Assembly (NCBI GenBank): GCA_964454005.1
Contig: CAYVQE010000004.1
Coordinates: 1 to 64,000 of the forward strand
Direction of reading: 5' to 3'
DNA length: 64,000 bases
Origin: CAYVQE01 sp964454005
GTDB lineage: Bacteria; Myxococcota; B64-G9
In this document: piece by piece, positions 53,145 through 63,100 of the stretch
Layout of the letters: the number at the start of each line of letters is the position of its first letter
Position numbering within the stretch: position 1 is the first letter of the stretch
Made by a program: the position numbers and the translations under genes
Notes under the pieces: generated by a model
Database searches by the model: none
Told to the model about the DNA's origin: nothing
What the model saw: only the letters and a program-made list of their open reading frames with translations

Positions 53145-55255
53145 CGCCGCTTCCGCCGCCGTTTGACCCGCTGCCGGCGGCGCCGTTTGCCTCGCTTGCG
53201 CCGGCGGCGCTCGACGCGGGCCGGTTTCGAGCCGGCCGGGGCCACCGGCTCGACGGTGATGGTCGGCTCGGCCGCCTCCCCGGCCACCGCCTCCGCCGCC
53301 GGCTTCGGATCCGCGGCCGGCCCCGCAGCACCGGCACCAGGGGGCACCACCAGCCGCAGCTTCTCATGCTCCCCGGCGCGGATCTCGATCACCTCGTCCA
53401 ACAGCGGCCGGCCGGCCAGGTCCTCGATGATCACCCGGTGGCGCCCGGCCCGGATGACCTTGCGCTCGATCGAGTTCCGCCCGGGCACCTGCTCCCCATC
53501 CAGGGTGATCTGCACCGGCCGATCGACCTCGACCGACAGAAAGCCGATCAGCGAGGATGGCCCGGCCGGCGGGCCGGTCGGGCCCACCTCGGGCTCGCCC
53601 GAAAGCAGCCCGCCGGCCATCAGCAGCAGCGACAGCACCACCAGCGCCAGCAGCCCGGCGGTGATCATAAACGCCGGCTGCTTCCAGGGCGGCCGCTTGG
53701 CGGGTACGCTGGCCGCCGGCAAATCCGGCCGGGTCCCGGCAGCTTCCGCAGCGGCCGGTCCCGCCTCCGGCTCGCCGGCCGGCTTCGCCCGCGACGGGCC
53801 GGCCGGTTCGGCGACGCTCGCTTCGGCCGCACCCGCCGCCGGTGGCGGACCGCCGCCGTGCACCGCCGCCATCGGCATTACCGCGGTGTCGCCGGCTTGT
53901 TCCAGCTCATCGTCCGCTTCGCCGGTGTCCAGCTCAGCCGGTGCAGCCGGCGCGGCGGCCGGCGTGTCCTCTTCGCCGGCCGGCCAGGAATCGTCCACCA
54001 ACCCGGCCACCGCCGCCACCTGCCCGGCCCCGTCGTCCTCGATCGGCTCGGCCTTTTCGGGAATGCCCCAATCTCCCGCCTTCGCCAAGGCTTCGGCGGG
54101 CAGGCCCGCCTCGGGCGCCGGTGGTGAATAGGCCGCCTCGGCTGTAGCCCCGGGCGCCGGTGGTGAATAGGCCGCCTCGGCTGTAGCCCCGGGCGCCGGT
54201 GGTGAATAGGCCGCCTCGGCTGTAGCCCCGGACGCCGGTGGCGAATCGGCCGCGGGGGCCACTTCTTCTCCGGAGGCCTGGGCGGGCCTGCCCGCCGAAG
54301 CCTTGGCGAAGGCGGGCTCGATTTCCAGGGCGCCGCCGCGGGCCGGGCGCTGCAGAGTGCCGGGCATGCCGGCCACCTTGGCCTCGTTGGGGAACAGGTT
54401 GGTGATGAACTCGGCCACGCCGGCGCGCGTCTCCTGCGGCCGGTCGACCAGGGAGCGGCGCAGCTGATCCATGGCATTGCCCAGCGCCGTTCCATCGGCG
54501 TGGCGCTGCCGGGGCGCGACCGCCAGCGCCTTGACGAACACCGCGTCGCAGGCGTAGGGCAGCGAGCGGTTGACCTTGGACGGCGGGCGCACCGCCTGGT
54601 GGCGGGTGGACACGCCCCGCTGCTGCCCGCCCAGGGGCGGCTGGCCGGTCAGCAGCTGGTAGATCAACGCGGCCACCGCGAACACGTCGCCGGCCGCTTC
54701 CGGACCGCGGCCCTGGACCACCTCGGGGGCCAGCTGCTCGGCCCGCCCGCGGCGGGCCAGCCGCCGCAGTTCGCGCTCGCGCATCAGGACCGCTTCGAGC
54801 CCGACCGCGTCCAGCCGGCAGACCCCTTCCGGGTCGATCAGGGCCGCCCGCGGCCCCAGGCCGCCGTGGGCGTGGCCGGCGGTGTGCAGAGCGGCCAGGC
54901 CGGCCACCAGGTCGACGCCCACCTGCAGCGTGCGCGGCGGGGTGATGCGCACCTCGCGCGAGGCCAGCCTGGCGAACACCGTCGCCAGATCGAAGCCCTC
55001 GGTCCGCGCGCTCAGCCACCACAGGCTGCCGTCGGCCCGGTACAGCCCGAGCGGCGGCAACAGGTGGGGGTGCTGGACCGCGGCCGCGGCGGCGAAGGCC
55101 CGGCGCAGCTTCTCGGGCATGTCGGCCACGGCGCCGGCCTGGCGCTTGAGGCGCCGGGCGGACACCAGCCGGGGGCCGGTCGGCGTCCGCAACCGGGCCA
55201 CGTGCAGCTCGTACAGGTTCTCGTCCGCCAGCTTCTCGATCAGCTCGAGCTGCAA
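53141..55255 (-). CDS. Degenerate protein-kinase-like, membrane-bound PEGA protein
   Basis: The 704-residue protein has an N-terminal Ser/Thr-kinase-like domain (1-290): hydrophobic lobe start, LHTAGHAHGGLGPRAAL in place of the HRD catalytic loop, VCRLDAVGL in place of DFG, and APEVVQGRGPEAAGDVF as the APE region. The catalytic Asp residues are missing, so it is probably a pseudokinase. A long Ala/Pro linker (300-520) contains two REP-like inverted repeats and a 39-bp tandem repeat. One membrane helix (FMITAGLLALVVLSLLLMAG) is followed by a PEGA-like domain (GFLSVEVDRPVQITLDGEQV) and a Lys/Arg tail. The start at 55255 follows a zinc-ribbon gene by 37 bases. Confidence 0.8.
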   Translation of the reverse strand: MQLELIEKLADENLYELHVARLRTPTGPRLVSARRLKRQAGAVADMPEKLRRAFAAAAAVQHPHLLPPLGLYRADGSLWWLSARTEGFDLATVFARLASREVRITPPRTLQVGVDLVAGLAALHTAGHAHGGLGPRAALIDPEGVCRLDAVGLEAVLMRERELRRLARRGRAEQLAPEVVQGRGPEAAGDVFAVAALIYQLLTGQPPLGGQQRGVSTRHQAVRPPSKVNRSLPYACDAVFVKALAVAPRQRHADGTALGNAMDQLRRSLVDRPQETRAGVAEFITNLFPNEAKVAGMPGTLQRPARGGALEIEPAFAKASAGRPAQASGEEVAPAADSPPASGATAEAAYSPPAPGATAEAAYSPPAPGATAEAAYSPPAPEAGLPAEALAKAGDWGIPEKAEPIEDDGAGQVAAVAGLVDDSWPAGEEDTPAAAPAAPAELDTGEADDELEQAGDTAVMPMAAVHGGGPPPAAGAAEASVAEPAGPSRAKPAGEPEAGPAAAEAAGTRPDLPAASVPAKRPPWKQPAFMITAGLLALVVLSLLLMAGGLLSGEPEVGPTGPPAGPSSLIGFLSVEVDRPVQITLDGEQVPGRNSIERKVIRAGRHRVIIEDLAGRPLLDEVIEIRAGEHEKLRLVVPPGAGAAGPAADPKPAAEAVAGEAAEPTITVEPVAPAGSKPARVERRRRKRGKRRRRQRVKRRRKRR
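54075..54110. repeat. 36-bp REP-like element, left copy
   Basis: Perfect inverted copy of 54281-54316. It contains two small internal dyads (GCCTT-CGCC-AAGGC and GCGGGC-AG-GCCCGC). It is translated in frame within the linker of the kinase-PEGA protein. Confidence 0.85.
54112..54244. repeat. 39-bp tandem repeat, three full copies plus a partial fourth
   Basis: The unit contains GGCGCCGGTGGTGAATAGGC and is repeated almost without change, coding a 13-residue ATAEAAYSPPAPG unit in the linker. It lies exactly between the two inverted 36-bp elements. Confidence 0.85.
54281..54316. repeat. 36-bp REP-like element, right copy
   Basis: Perfect reverse complement of 54075-54110, about 170 bases away, separated by the 39-bp tandem repeats. 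Confidence 0.85.
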
Positions 55256-55292
55256 ATCGCGCCTCCCGAACCTGGATGATGGCCGACCGGGC

Positions 55293-55643
55293 TCATCCCG
55301 ACCGCTCGCGGCGGGCCACCGCCAGCAGCACCGAGCAGTGGGGGCAGCGCTCGGCCGCGGGGTCGGGGATCACCAGCCGGCAGGCCGGGCAACGCGGCCC
55401 CTCCCGCTCGACGCGGCGGCGCCGGCTCTCGCGCTGCTCGGCCTTGCGCCGCTCGAGATGCCGCTTGACCAGCCGCCGCTCGGCCGGCAGCAGGCGGCCG
55501 CGCAAGGCGACCGCCAACAGCACGTCGACCAGCTGCTCGAGCTGGCCGAGCCGATCCGGTTCTTCGCCGGGGGCCGTGTTGCGCTCCGACGCCTGTCCCG
55601 CTTCGCCATCCAAGTCCGCACCCGTTCGTCTGGCCGGCTCCAC
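55293..55643 (-). CDS. Small zinc-ribbon protein
   Basis: About 116 residues. The C-terminus carries CPACRLVIPDPAAERCPHCS, a two-CxxC zinc ribbon, after a helical, Arg-rich region (RRLVKRHLERRKAEQRESRR). No ATG lies in frame nearby; GTG at 55643 with AGGGCGG upstream is the best start, and a TTG further in is possible. It precedes the kinase-PEGA gene by 37 bases and probably belongs to its operon. A nucleic-acid or regulatory role is plausible. Confidence 0.6.
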   Translation of the reverse strand: MEPARRTGADLDGEAGQASERNTAPGEEPDRLGQLEQLVDVLLAVALRGRLLPAERRLVKRHLERRKAEQRESRRRRVEREGPRCPACRLVIPDPAAERCPHCSVLLAVARRERSG

Positions 55644-55769
55644 GCGCGGCCGCCCTGCTTTGCGGCGGCCGAGATGCCTCGATCCGCGATGGAAATCAGG
55701 TTGCCACAGAACGATACGGCTCGCAACAGCGTGCACCGGGCCGATGGGCGGCTGAAGCCGGCCGAGAGT

Positions 55770-55798
55770 TTGAAACCCTTGTCGCCCTGGGGTATACA
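55770..55798 (+). promoter_or_regulatory. Sigma-70 promoter for the OmpA/TSP3 protein
   Basis: TTGAAA (55770-55775), 17-base spacer, TATACA (55793-55798), 32 bases before ATG 55830. It lies in the spacer between divergent genes. Confidence 0.72.
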
Positions 55799-55829
55799 GG
55801 AGCGAGTGGTGCAATTTGGATGAGGGACG

Positions 55830-57182
55830 ATGGCGGGAGCGAGGTCGATTGCGGCGCTGGGCTTGCTGACCCTGCTGTGGCTGGGCACGGCCGTTGCCGA
55901 TGCGCCCAAGGTCCAGGTCATCGAGGAGGTCGAGAAGGGCCTGGCAGTCGGCGGCCAGCTGGGGTTGTGCTACGACTTCAACGCTCCGGTCGACAGCCTC
56001 AATCCGGGGCTGCTGGCCGGTTTGGAGATCGGCTACGACATCACCTGGATCCTGCGGGCCAAGATCGGCTTCACCGATCACATCTACTCCGCCCGCTCGG
56101 CCAACGACCGGGGCGATCCGGTGGACATGGACTTCGAACAGCGGCTGGTCTGGGGCGGGGCATCGCTGGCGTTGCTGGCCACCGAGCGCTTCTACCTCTA
56201 CGCCCAGGCCGGGCTCGGCTATCTGTTCACCGCCCCCAAGCGGGTCGACGGGGTGGCCGCGGCCGGCGACGATGACCTGGCCATCCTGGCCGGCGGCGGG
56301 CTGGAGTACTACACCTGGCTGCGTCACTTCTCCTTCGGGATCGAGGCCAACGTCATGGTGCTGCCCATGCGCGGCGACGTGGCGCTGAGCATCTATCCGG
56401 TGGTGCGCTACACCTTCGGCCTCGGCGGGGTGAAGGTGATCCGACCGCCGGCCGACCGGGACGAGGACGGGGTGCCGGACGAGAAGGACGAATGCCCGGA
56501 CACCTGGGGCCCGGAGTCGAATGACGGTTGCCCCGAGCCGGACCAGGACGGCGACGGCCTGGTCGATCGGGAGGACCACTGCCCGCAGGAGCCCGGCCCG
56601 GTCTCCAACAACGGTTGCCCCGAAGCCCGCGACAGCGACGGCGACGGCCTGCGCGACCGCATCGATCGCTGCCCGCAGGAGCCCGGGCCGGCCGCCAACG
56701 AGGGCTGCCCGGAAGAGGACAGCGACGACGACGGCATCCCCGACCGGGTGGACCTGTGCCCGACCAAGCGCGGGCCGAAGAAGTACGACGGCTGTCCCAA
56801 GAAATCCGACATCAAGATCCGGGTCAAGCGCCAGGCGATCGAGCTGCGCGAGAAGATCCACTTCGAGACCAACCGGGCCAAGGTCAAGCCCAAGTCCTAT
56901 TCGGTGCTGGATCAGGTCGCCGCCACGCTGCAGCAGTATCCCGAGATCACCAAGATGGAGATCCAGGGCCACACCGACTCGCGGGGCACCGATGCCTACA
57001 ACCTGCGCCTGAGCCAGCGGCGGGCCCAGGCGGTGGTCGACTACCTGCGCGCCAAACGGATCTCGCCCGACCGGCTGGTGGCCCGCGGTTACGGCGAGGA
57101 GCGGCCGATCGCCCCCAACGACACCAGAGAGGGCCGGGCGCTCAACCGCCGCGTCGAGATGATCATCCTGGAGCGCGAGTAA
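55830..57182 (+). CDS. OmpA-family protein with thrombospondin type 3 repeats
   Basis: The 450-residue protein has a signal peptide (ALGLLTLLWLGTAVADA), an N-terminal barrel-like region (about 30-205), then thrombospondin type 3 calcium-binding repeats (about 210-320) of the form DRDEDGVPDEKDECPDTWGP and DSDGDGLRDRIDRCPQEPGP. The OmpA C-terminal domain follows: IHFETNRAKVKPKSYSVLDQ, IQGHTDSRGTDAYNLRLSQR and ARGYGEERPIAPNDTREGR, which bind peptidoglycan. It anchors the outer membrane to the cell wall with a Ca-stabilised spacer. The promoter is at 55770-55798. Confidence 0.93.
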   Translation: MAGARSIAALGLLTLLWLGTAVADAPKVQVIEEVEKGLAVGGQLGLCYDFNAPVDSLNPGLLAGLEIGYDITWILRAKIGFTDHIYSARSANDRGDPVDMDFEQRLVWGGASLALLATERFYLYAQAGLGYLFTAPKRVDGVAAAGDDDLAILAGGGLEYYTWLRHFSFGIEANVMVLPMRGDVALSIYPVVRYTFGLGGVKVIRPPADRDEDGVPDEKDECPDTWGPESNDGCPEPDQDGDGLVDREDHCPQEPGPVSNNGCPEARDSDGDGLRDRIDRCPQEPGPAANEGCPEEDSDDDGIPDRVDLCPTKRGPKKYDGCPKKSDIKIRVKRQAIELREKIHFETNRAKVKPKSYSVLDQVAATLQQYPEITKMEIQGHTDSRGTDAYNLRLSQRRAQAVVDYLRAKRISPDRLVARGYGEERPIAPNDTREGRALNRRVEMIILERE

Positions 57183-57197
57183 GCCGCATCGATTCGA

Positions 57198-60100
57198 CTA
57201 GCCCCCGACGGCCAGCCCCAGCTCCTGGCGCAGCTTGAAGTAGGGCTCGGAGAAGGCGAAGCGGAACAGGGCCAGCATGTCCTCGTCGCCGGCCAGCAGC
57301 GAGGCCCGGTCGGGCACGAACGCCAGCTCGCGCCCGCCAGCGGCCGCCGAGAAGCGGGTCAGCACCGATAGACCGGCGTTGAGATCGCCGCAAGCCAACA
57401 ACCCCGCGCGGGCCGCCGTCCGCGCAACGCCGACCAGCCAGCTATCCGTGTCGTGGGCCCGCGGCTCCAATGCGAACTGGCGCACCAGAGGCTGGATCTG
57501 CTGCAGCACCGCATCGGGGGTCACCCGGCGCATGGCCTCCACGTACTGTTCGGCCGTCGGCGGCAGCGCGGCCACCGGGGCGGCGTCCACCTCGACCAGC
57601 CGCGAGATGACCGCCAACAGCTGCAGCAGCTCGTTGCGGTTGAACTTGGCCGGCAGTACGCACCCCATGGCCACCCGCACCACCTCACGGGTGATGAAGA
57701 ACTGCAGCTCGGCCGGCGCGCTGCGCTCGAGCACGGCGCTCGATATGATCAGCGTCGGCCGTTGGCCGCTTTCGAGCCAGGACTGGTAGACGTTCTCGCG
57801 GGCGATCAACAGCGACAGCGGCCGGCCGGCCACCAGGCGCCGGGCCTGCTCGACGTTGCGGTGCAACCGGGGATTCTCCTCGGGCTCCACCACCCCGCCC
57901 ATGAGCTGGAACCGGTTCAGATTCGGCGGAAACAGCTGCTCGATGAAGGGCGCCAGCCCGGCCATGATGCGCTGCAGCAGGCAATCGGCCCGCGGATGCA
58001 GCACCACATCATCCCAGCTGCCGTCGGACAGGGCCCGCAGGGGTTCGCGCGGGGCGCCCACGTAGCCCAGGTAGCGCCGCGCCTCGGCGTTCGCCGGCTG
58101 CAGGAAGCGCAACCCGGCGTAGTAGCAAGCGGTCCGATCCACCTCGCCCCGGGCGGCCTCCAGCCGGGCCAGGAAACGGAATGCCTCGGCGTCGCCCGGG
58201 TCCATGCCGAGCAGCTCGCGGAAGACCTCGATCGCCTCGCGGTAGGTGTCGAAGTTGCTGGCGTACAGGTGTCCCAGCCGCCGCAGCAGCTCCGGATCCC
58301 GCGGATGCAGCTCGAGCGCCCGGCGAACCGCCGCGGCGGCCCGCGTCACGTCGCCCAGCTCCTCCTGGTAGACACGGGCCAGTTCCAGGTAGCCCTCCAT
58401 GGCGTCTTCCGGGTCCAACCCCTGCTGCAGGCGGTGCTCCAGCGCCTGGCCGGCCAGGGAGGCGTAACGCGCCCAGCGTTCCAGCTGGCGGGCCAGATCG
58501 GCGCCCTCCTCGATCAGCTCCAGGTCGGCCCGACCGGACTCCAGCACCGCCAGCAGGTGCCCCAGTGCTTCCTCCCGATCGCCGCCCGCCCGCAACAGGG
58601 CGCGGCCCAACTCGCGGTGGATCCCGATCGCGGTCTCGGGATCCGGATCGGCCGCCAGCAGCCGCGGGCCGATCTGCACCAGGGTCTCCCAGTCCTCGCC
58701 GGCGACGGCGGCGTCCCAGAGCTTTCGGGCCGCCCCGCTGCGCTCGCGGTCGATCTCCAGGGCACGCCGGTAGGCCCGCTCGGCGCGGCCGGGCGCCTGC
58801 AAGCGGTCGCGGTACAGATCGCCCAGCGCCTCGAGATCAGCGGCCAGCTGCGGTGAATCGGGCTCCAGCGCGAGCCGGCGCTCGGCCATCTCGGCGGCGG
58901 CGCTCCAGTCGAGGCGGTTGGTGTGGTAGGCGTACAGGGCCCGCAGCGCAGCGCGGTGCTCGGGCTCGCTCTCCAGCACAAGGCGCCACAGGGCCGCCGC
59001 CGGCTCGAAGCGCAGCAGGCGCTGGTTGGCCTCGGCCAGCCGGCCCTGCAACGCCAGGGCCATGTCCTCGAAACCTGACTCCGGCAATGCATCGAGCAGG
59101 GCCTGGCCGGCCTCGATCAGCTCTTCCCAGCGCTCCGAGCGCTGCAGCAGCGCCACCAGGTTCTGGCGCGCCGGCAGGAAGCTCGGGTTGGCCGCCACCG
59201 CCCGGCGGTAGTGCTCCACGGCCTCGGTGTCGCGCTGTTGGCTCTCGCGGATCTCGCCCAGCCGAAAAGCCGCCAAAAACCGGCTGCCGCTCGACACCCG
59301 ATCACCGAGCCGCTCGTAGAGATCGCCGGCCGCATCGAACTCCCGCTGGGCGTAGCGGATGCCGGCCAGCTGCTCCAGCGAGCCGGCGTGATCGGGATCC
59401 AGCGCCAGACAGGCCTCCAGGTGCTCGGTCGCCGCCTGCTGGTCATCCAGCCGCTCCAGATAGATCTGCCCGATCTCGGCGTGCAGGGCGAGCACGCGCT
59501 GTTCGTCCGTCTCCAACTCGATCCGGCGCTGCAGCGCCTCGATCAGCCCGTCCCATCGTTGTTGCTGGCCCAGCAACAGCAGCAGCGCGTCGACCAGCTC
59601 GGGATTGTCCCGGTCGTGCTCCAGGGCTTCGCGCAAAGCCGCGATGGCCGCATCCACCTCACCGGCCCGTTCGAGCTGGCGCGCGGCCGTGCGCAGCAAC
59701 GCCGTTCGACCGCTGCCGGCCGCCGGGCCGCGGGCCCAGCGCAGGTAGAACGCGGCCCGCTCGGCGCTGTCGGCCTCCTCGGCCATCAACTGCTCGATCC
59801 GTTCGTAGGCCTGGCGGTAGGCCGGGTCCAACTCGAGCGCCCGCTCGAAGGCCGGGCGCGCCAACTCGGGCTGTTGGCGGGCGAGCTGGATGTCGCCCAG
59901 CCGCAGCGCCAGCCCCGGAAGCGCCTCTTGCTCGGCCAGCTCCAGCAGCCGTTCGGTGACCTCGGCCGCCCGATCCCAGAGCTCTTCTTTCCAGTACAGC
60001 TCCGACAGCTCGCTCAACAGCGCCGGGTCGTCCGGCGCCAGCTCGAGCGCCGCGTCCAGGCTGCGCCGGCCGGCCGGCTCGTCCTTGAGCTGATCGAGCT

Positions 60101-63100
60101 GGACGCGGGCCAGATCCTTGGCGACCTGCAAGCGGTGGGGCCCGTCGATGGCCAGCGCCCGTTGCAGCGAGCGCGCCATGTCCGCTATCTGTCCCTGCTC
60201 GCGCAGCAACTCGGCCCGCTCCAACCAGAGTTCGGCCCGCCGCTCACCGTCCGGCTCCAGCTCACCGATCAAGCCGAGCACCGCGGCGCGCACCGGCCCC
60301 GGAGGCAGGCTCTCCTCCAGCCGGCGCAGCGCGGCGTCGCGCTCCGAATCGTCCAGCGGTCCGTCGACCAGGCCGTCGATCGCCTCCCGCGCCGCCTCGA
60401 CCTCGTCCGCCGCCGCCAGTGCCCGCACCAGACCCAGGTGGGCGGTCGCATTCTCCGGCTCGTGCTCGACCGCCCGCGCATAGTGCTCGGCGGCCGCCTC
60501 CGGCCGTTCGAGTTCCAGCGCCATGTCGCCCCGGCGCTGCGCCAGCGCTATCGGTGCCCGATCGCCCATCCTCGTATAACAGTCTTCGGCGGCCGCCCAA
60601 TCCCCGGCGGCGTGGTGCAGCTCGGCCAGGGCCGCCAGCGCTTCGGTGTGATCGGGCGCCAGCTCGAGGCAGGCCTGCAAGTGATCGCGGGCCGCCGCCT
60701 CGTCGTCGAGCCGCTGGCGTTCCAGTTCGCCCAGCTCGTAGAGGATTTCGACCCGCTGCTCCTGCCGCGGCTCGATCTTGGACCACTGCTCCAACACCCC
60801 GGCCAGCTCGTCCCATTCCCGCCGGCGGCGCAGCAACGGCGCCAGCCGGGCGCAACAATCCGAGTCGGCCGGATCGAGCCGGAACGCCTCGCGCAGGGCG
60901 CGCAAGGCGCTGTCCTCGTCGTCGGCCCGCTCGAGGTGCTCGGCCGCGCGGCGGTAGAGCTCCGGCCGCCGGGCGCCGGCCGCCGGGCCGCCGGCCCAGC
61001 GCAGATAGAACATGCCCTGCTTGGCCGCGGGCAGATCGTCGACCAACTCGGCCAGCAGCTCCCAGGCGGGCGGGTCGGACGGCGCGGCCCGGATGGAACG
61101 CTCCAGCGCTTCGCGGGCCGCCTCGGCCCGGCCCAGCTGCTTGTGCAGCCGCCCGAGCCGCAGGGCGACCTCGGCCTCCCGTTCGGGCTCGACCTGCTCC
61201 AGCCAGCGCTCCAGCAGCGCGGCCGCATCGGCCTCGTCCCCGGCCGCCAGCTGCAGATCCACCAGCTGCTCCATGATGCCGCGGTCTTCGGGCGCCAGCT
61301 CGAGCGCTTGCTCGAGGCTGGTGCGGGCCGCTTCTCGATCGTCCAGGTTGCGCAGCTGGAGCTGGGCCAGCCTGCGGGCCAGCTCCAGCCGATGGGGACC
61401 TTCCAGATCAAGCGCCCGCTGCATGGCCGCCGCCGCCTCGGCCGGCTGGCCCTCCTGCAGCAACAGGTCGGCCCGCTCGATCCAGGTCTCCGGGGCGGGC
61501 GCCTCGGCCTCCATCTCCCCGATGCGCGAAAGCAGCGCCGCCAGCGCCGGCCGATCGCCGACCTCTCGATACAGCGCCGCCAGGGCGCGGGCCGACTCGG
61601 GCTCGGGCTCCAGCTCCAGCAGAGCTTCCAATGCGGCGATGCGCTCGGTCGGCTCGGCCTCGGCCAGGGCCTCGACCAGCTGGCGGCGAACGACCCGCTC
61701 CTCGCTCGCCGGCAGCAGCTCCGTGTGGTCGGCCAACCAGCGCAAGTGGCTGCTGGCACTGCGCGGCTCGCGCCCGAACGACAACCGGGCGCTGAAGCGC
61801 CGGGCCACCGCGTCGTCTTCGCGCAGCTCGAGCACCCGGGCGAAAGCCCGGCCGGCCTCCTCGCCGCGGTCGGCCTCCCAGTGCAACAGGCCGGCGGCCC
61901 GGCGCAGCTCGCACTCCTCGGTCTCGCTCTCGGCGCGGGCCGCCAGCGACTCCAGCGCCTCGACCAGCAGCTCGTCGTCGGCGCGTTCGGTCGCCAGCCG
62001 CCGCAGCTGCTCGAGGGGCTCGCGGTTGGCCGGCTCCAGCGCGGCCGCCCGGCGCCAGGCGTCCACCGCTCCGGCGGCGTCATCCAGCCGCTCGGCGCGC
62101 ATACGCGCCAGCTGGCCCAGCAGCGGTACGCGTTCGCGTTCGGTGCCGGCTAGCCCGATCCGCCGCTCCAACACCTCGGCGGCCTGGGACCAGCGTTCGT
62201 CATCCGAGTAGAGCCCCTCCAGGGCCTGGAGGGGCTCGTCGTCCGACGGCAGCAGCTCGCGCAGGCGTTCGAACACGGCGATGGCATCGGTGCGCCGCTC
62301 CGGCCTGGCGACCAGCAGCCCGGCGCGTTCCCGCAGCAAACCGGCCTGGGCGATCGGATCGGTGGTGATATCGATACGCTGGGCCAGGTGTCTGCTGAGT
62401 TCGTCGCGGGCCCCCTCGCGCCGGTCGAGCGCGATCAGCCGATCGAGCGCTTCGGGGTCGCCGGGCACCGCGGCCAGCAGCCGATCGAGATCCTGGCGCG
62501 CTTCTTCCAATTCGAGCACATCGCTCGACAGGCGAGCCACCTTGCGCAGCGCCCGCAAGTGCTCGTCGCCATCGATCAGCTCGGCCACGCGGACCAGGGC
62601 CCGGCGCTGCTCGACCGGCTCTTCGAGCAGCCGGTACAGCTCCGCCAGCCGCCGCCAGGCCTCCAGGTTGTCTGGCTGCTGCTCGGTCAAGCGCAGATAG
62701 AGCCGCGAGGCGCCTTCCGGGTCGCCGAGATCCTCCTCCATCAGGCGGGCGGCTGCGTGGACCTTGGCGAATCGCTCCTCGGGACTGGTGGCCCGTTCGG
62801 CCTCGTCGAGCAGCAGCGCCACCCGATCGCCGTAGCGCTCACCGCCCGCGTAGAGCTTGTGCAGGAAAGCGCGTGGTTCGGGATCGTCCGGTCTGAGCGC
62901 GATGCAGCGCTTCAGGCGGGTCTCCGCCTTTTCGGACTGACCGCGGTTGAAGTCGAGCTGGGCCAGGCGCATGTCCAGATCGAACCGCTGGTCGGGCTCG
63001 AGCCGATCGGCCTGCCCGTCGAGCCGGCGCAGCAGGTCCTCGGCCTCTTCCGCCCGGCCGTCCGCCTCGGCCAGCCGGGCCGCGCGCCCCAGCGCCTCGA

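Noticed and set aside
53366..54127. Gln/Gly-rich frames containing LRQGFGGQARLG-type segments
   Set aside because: These are other-frame readings of the REP-like element and kinase linker, not genes.
59211..62153. Long plus-strand frame opposite the giant TPR gene
   Set aside because: It mirrors the repeat structure of the TPR gene and has no independent domain or ribosome site.
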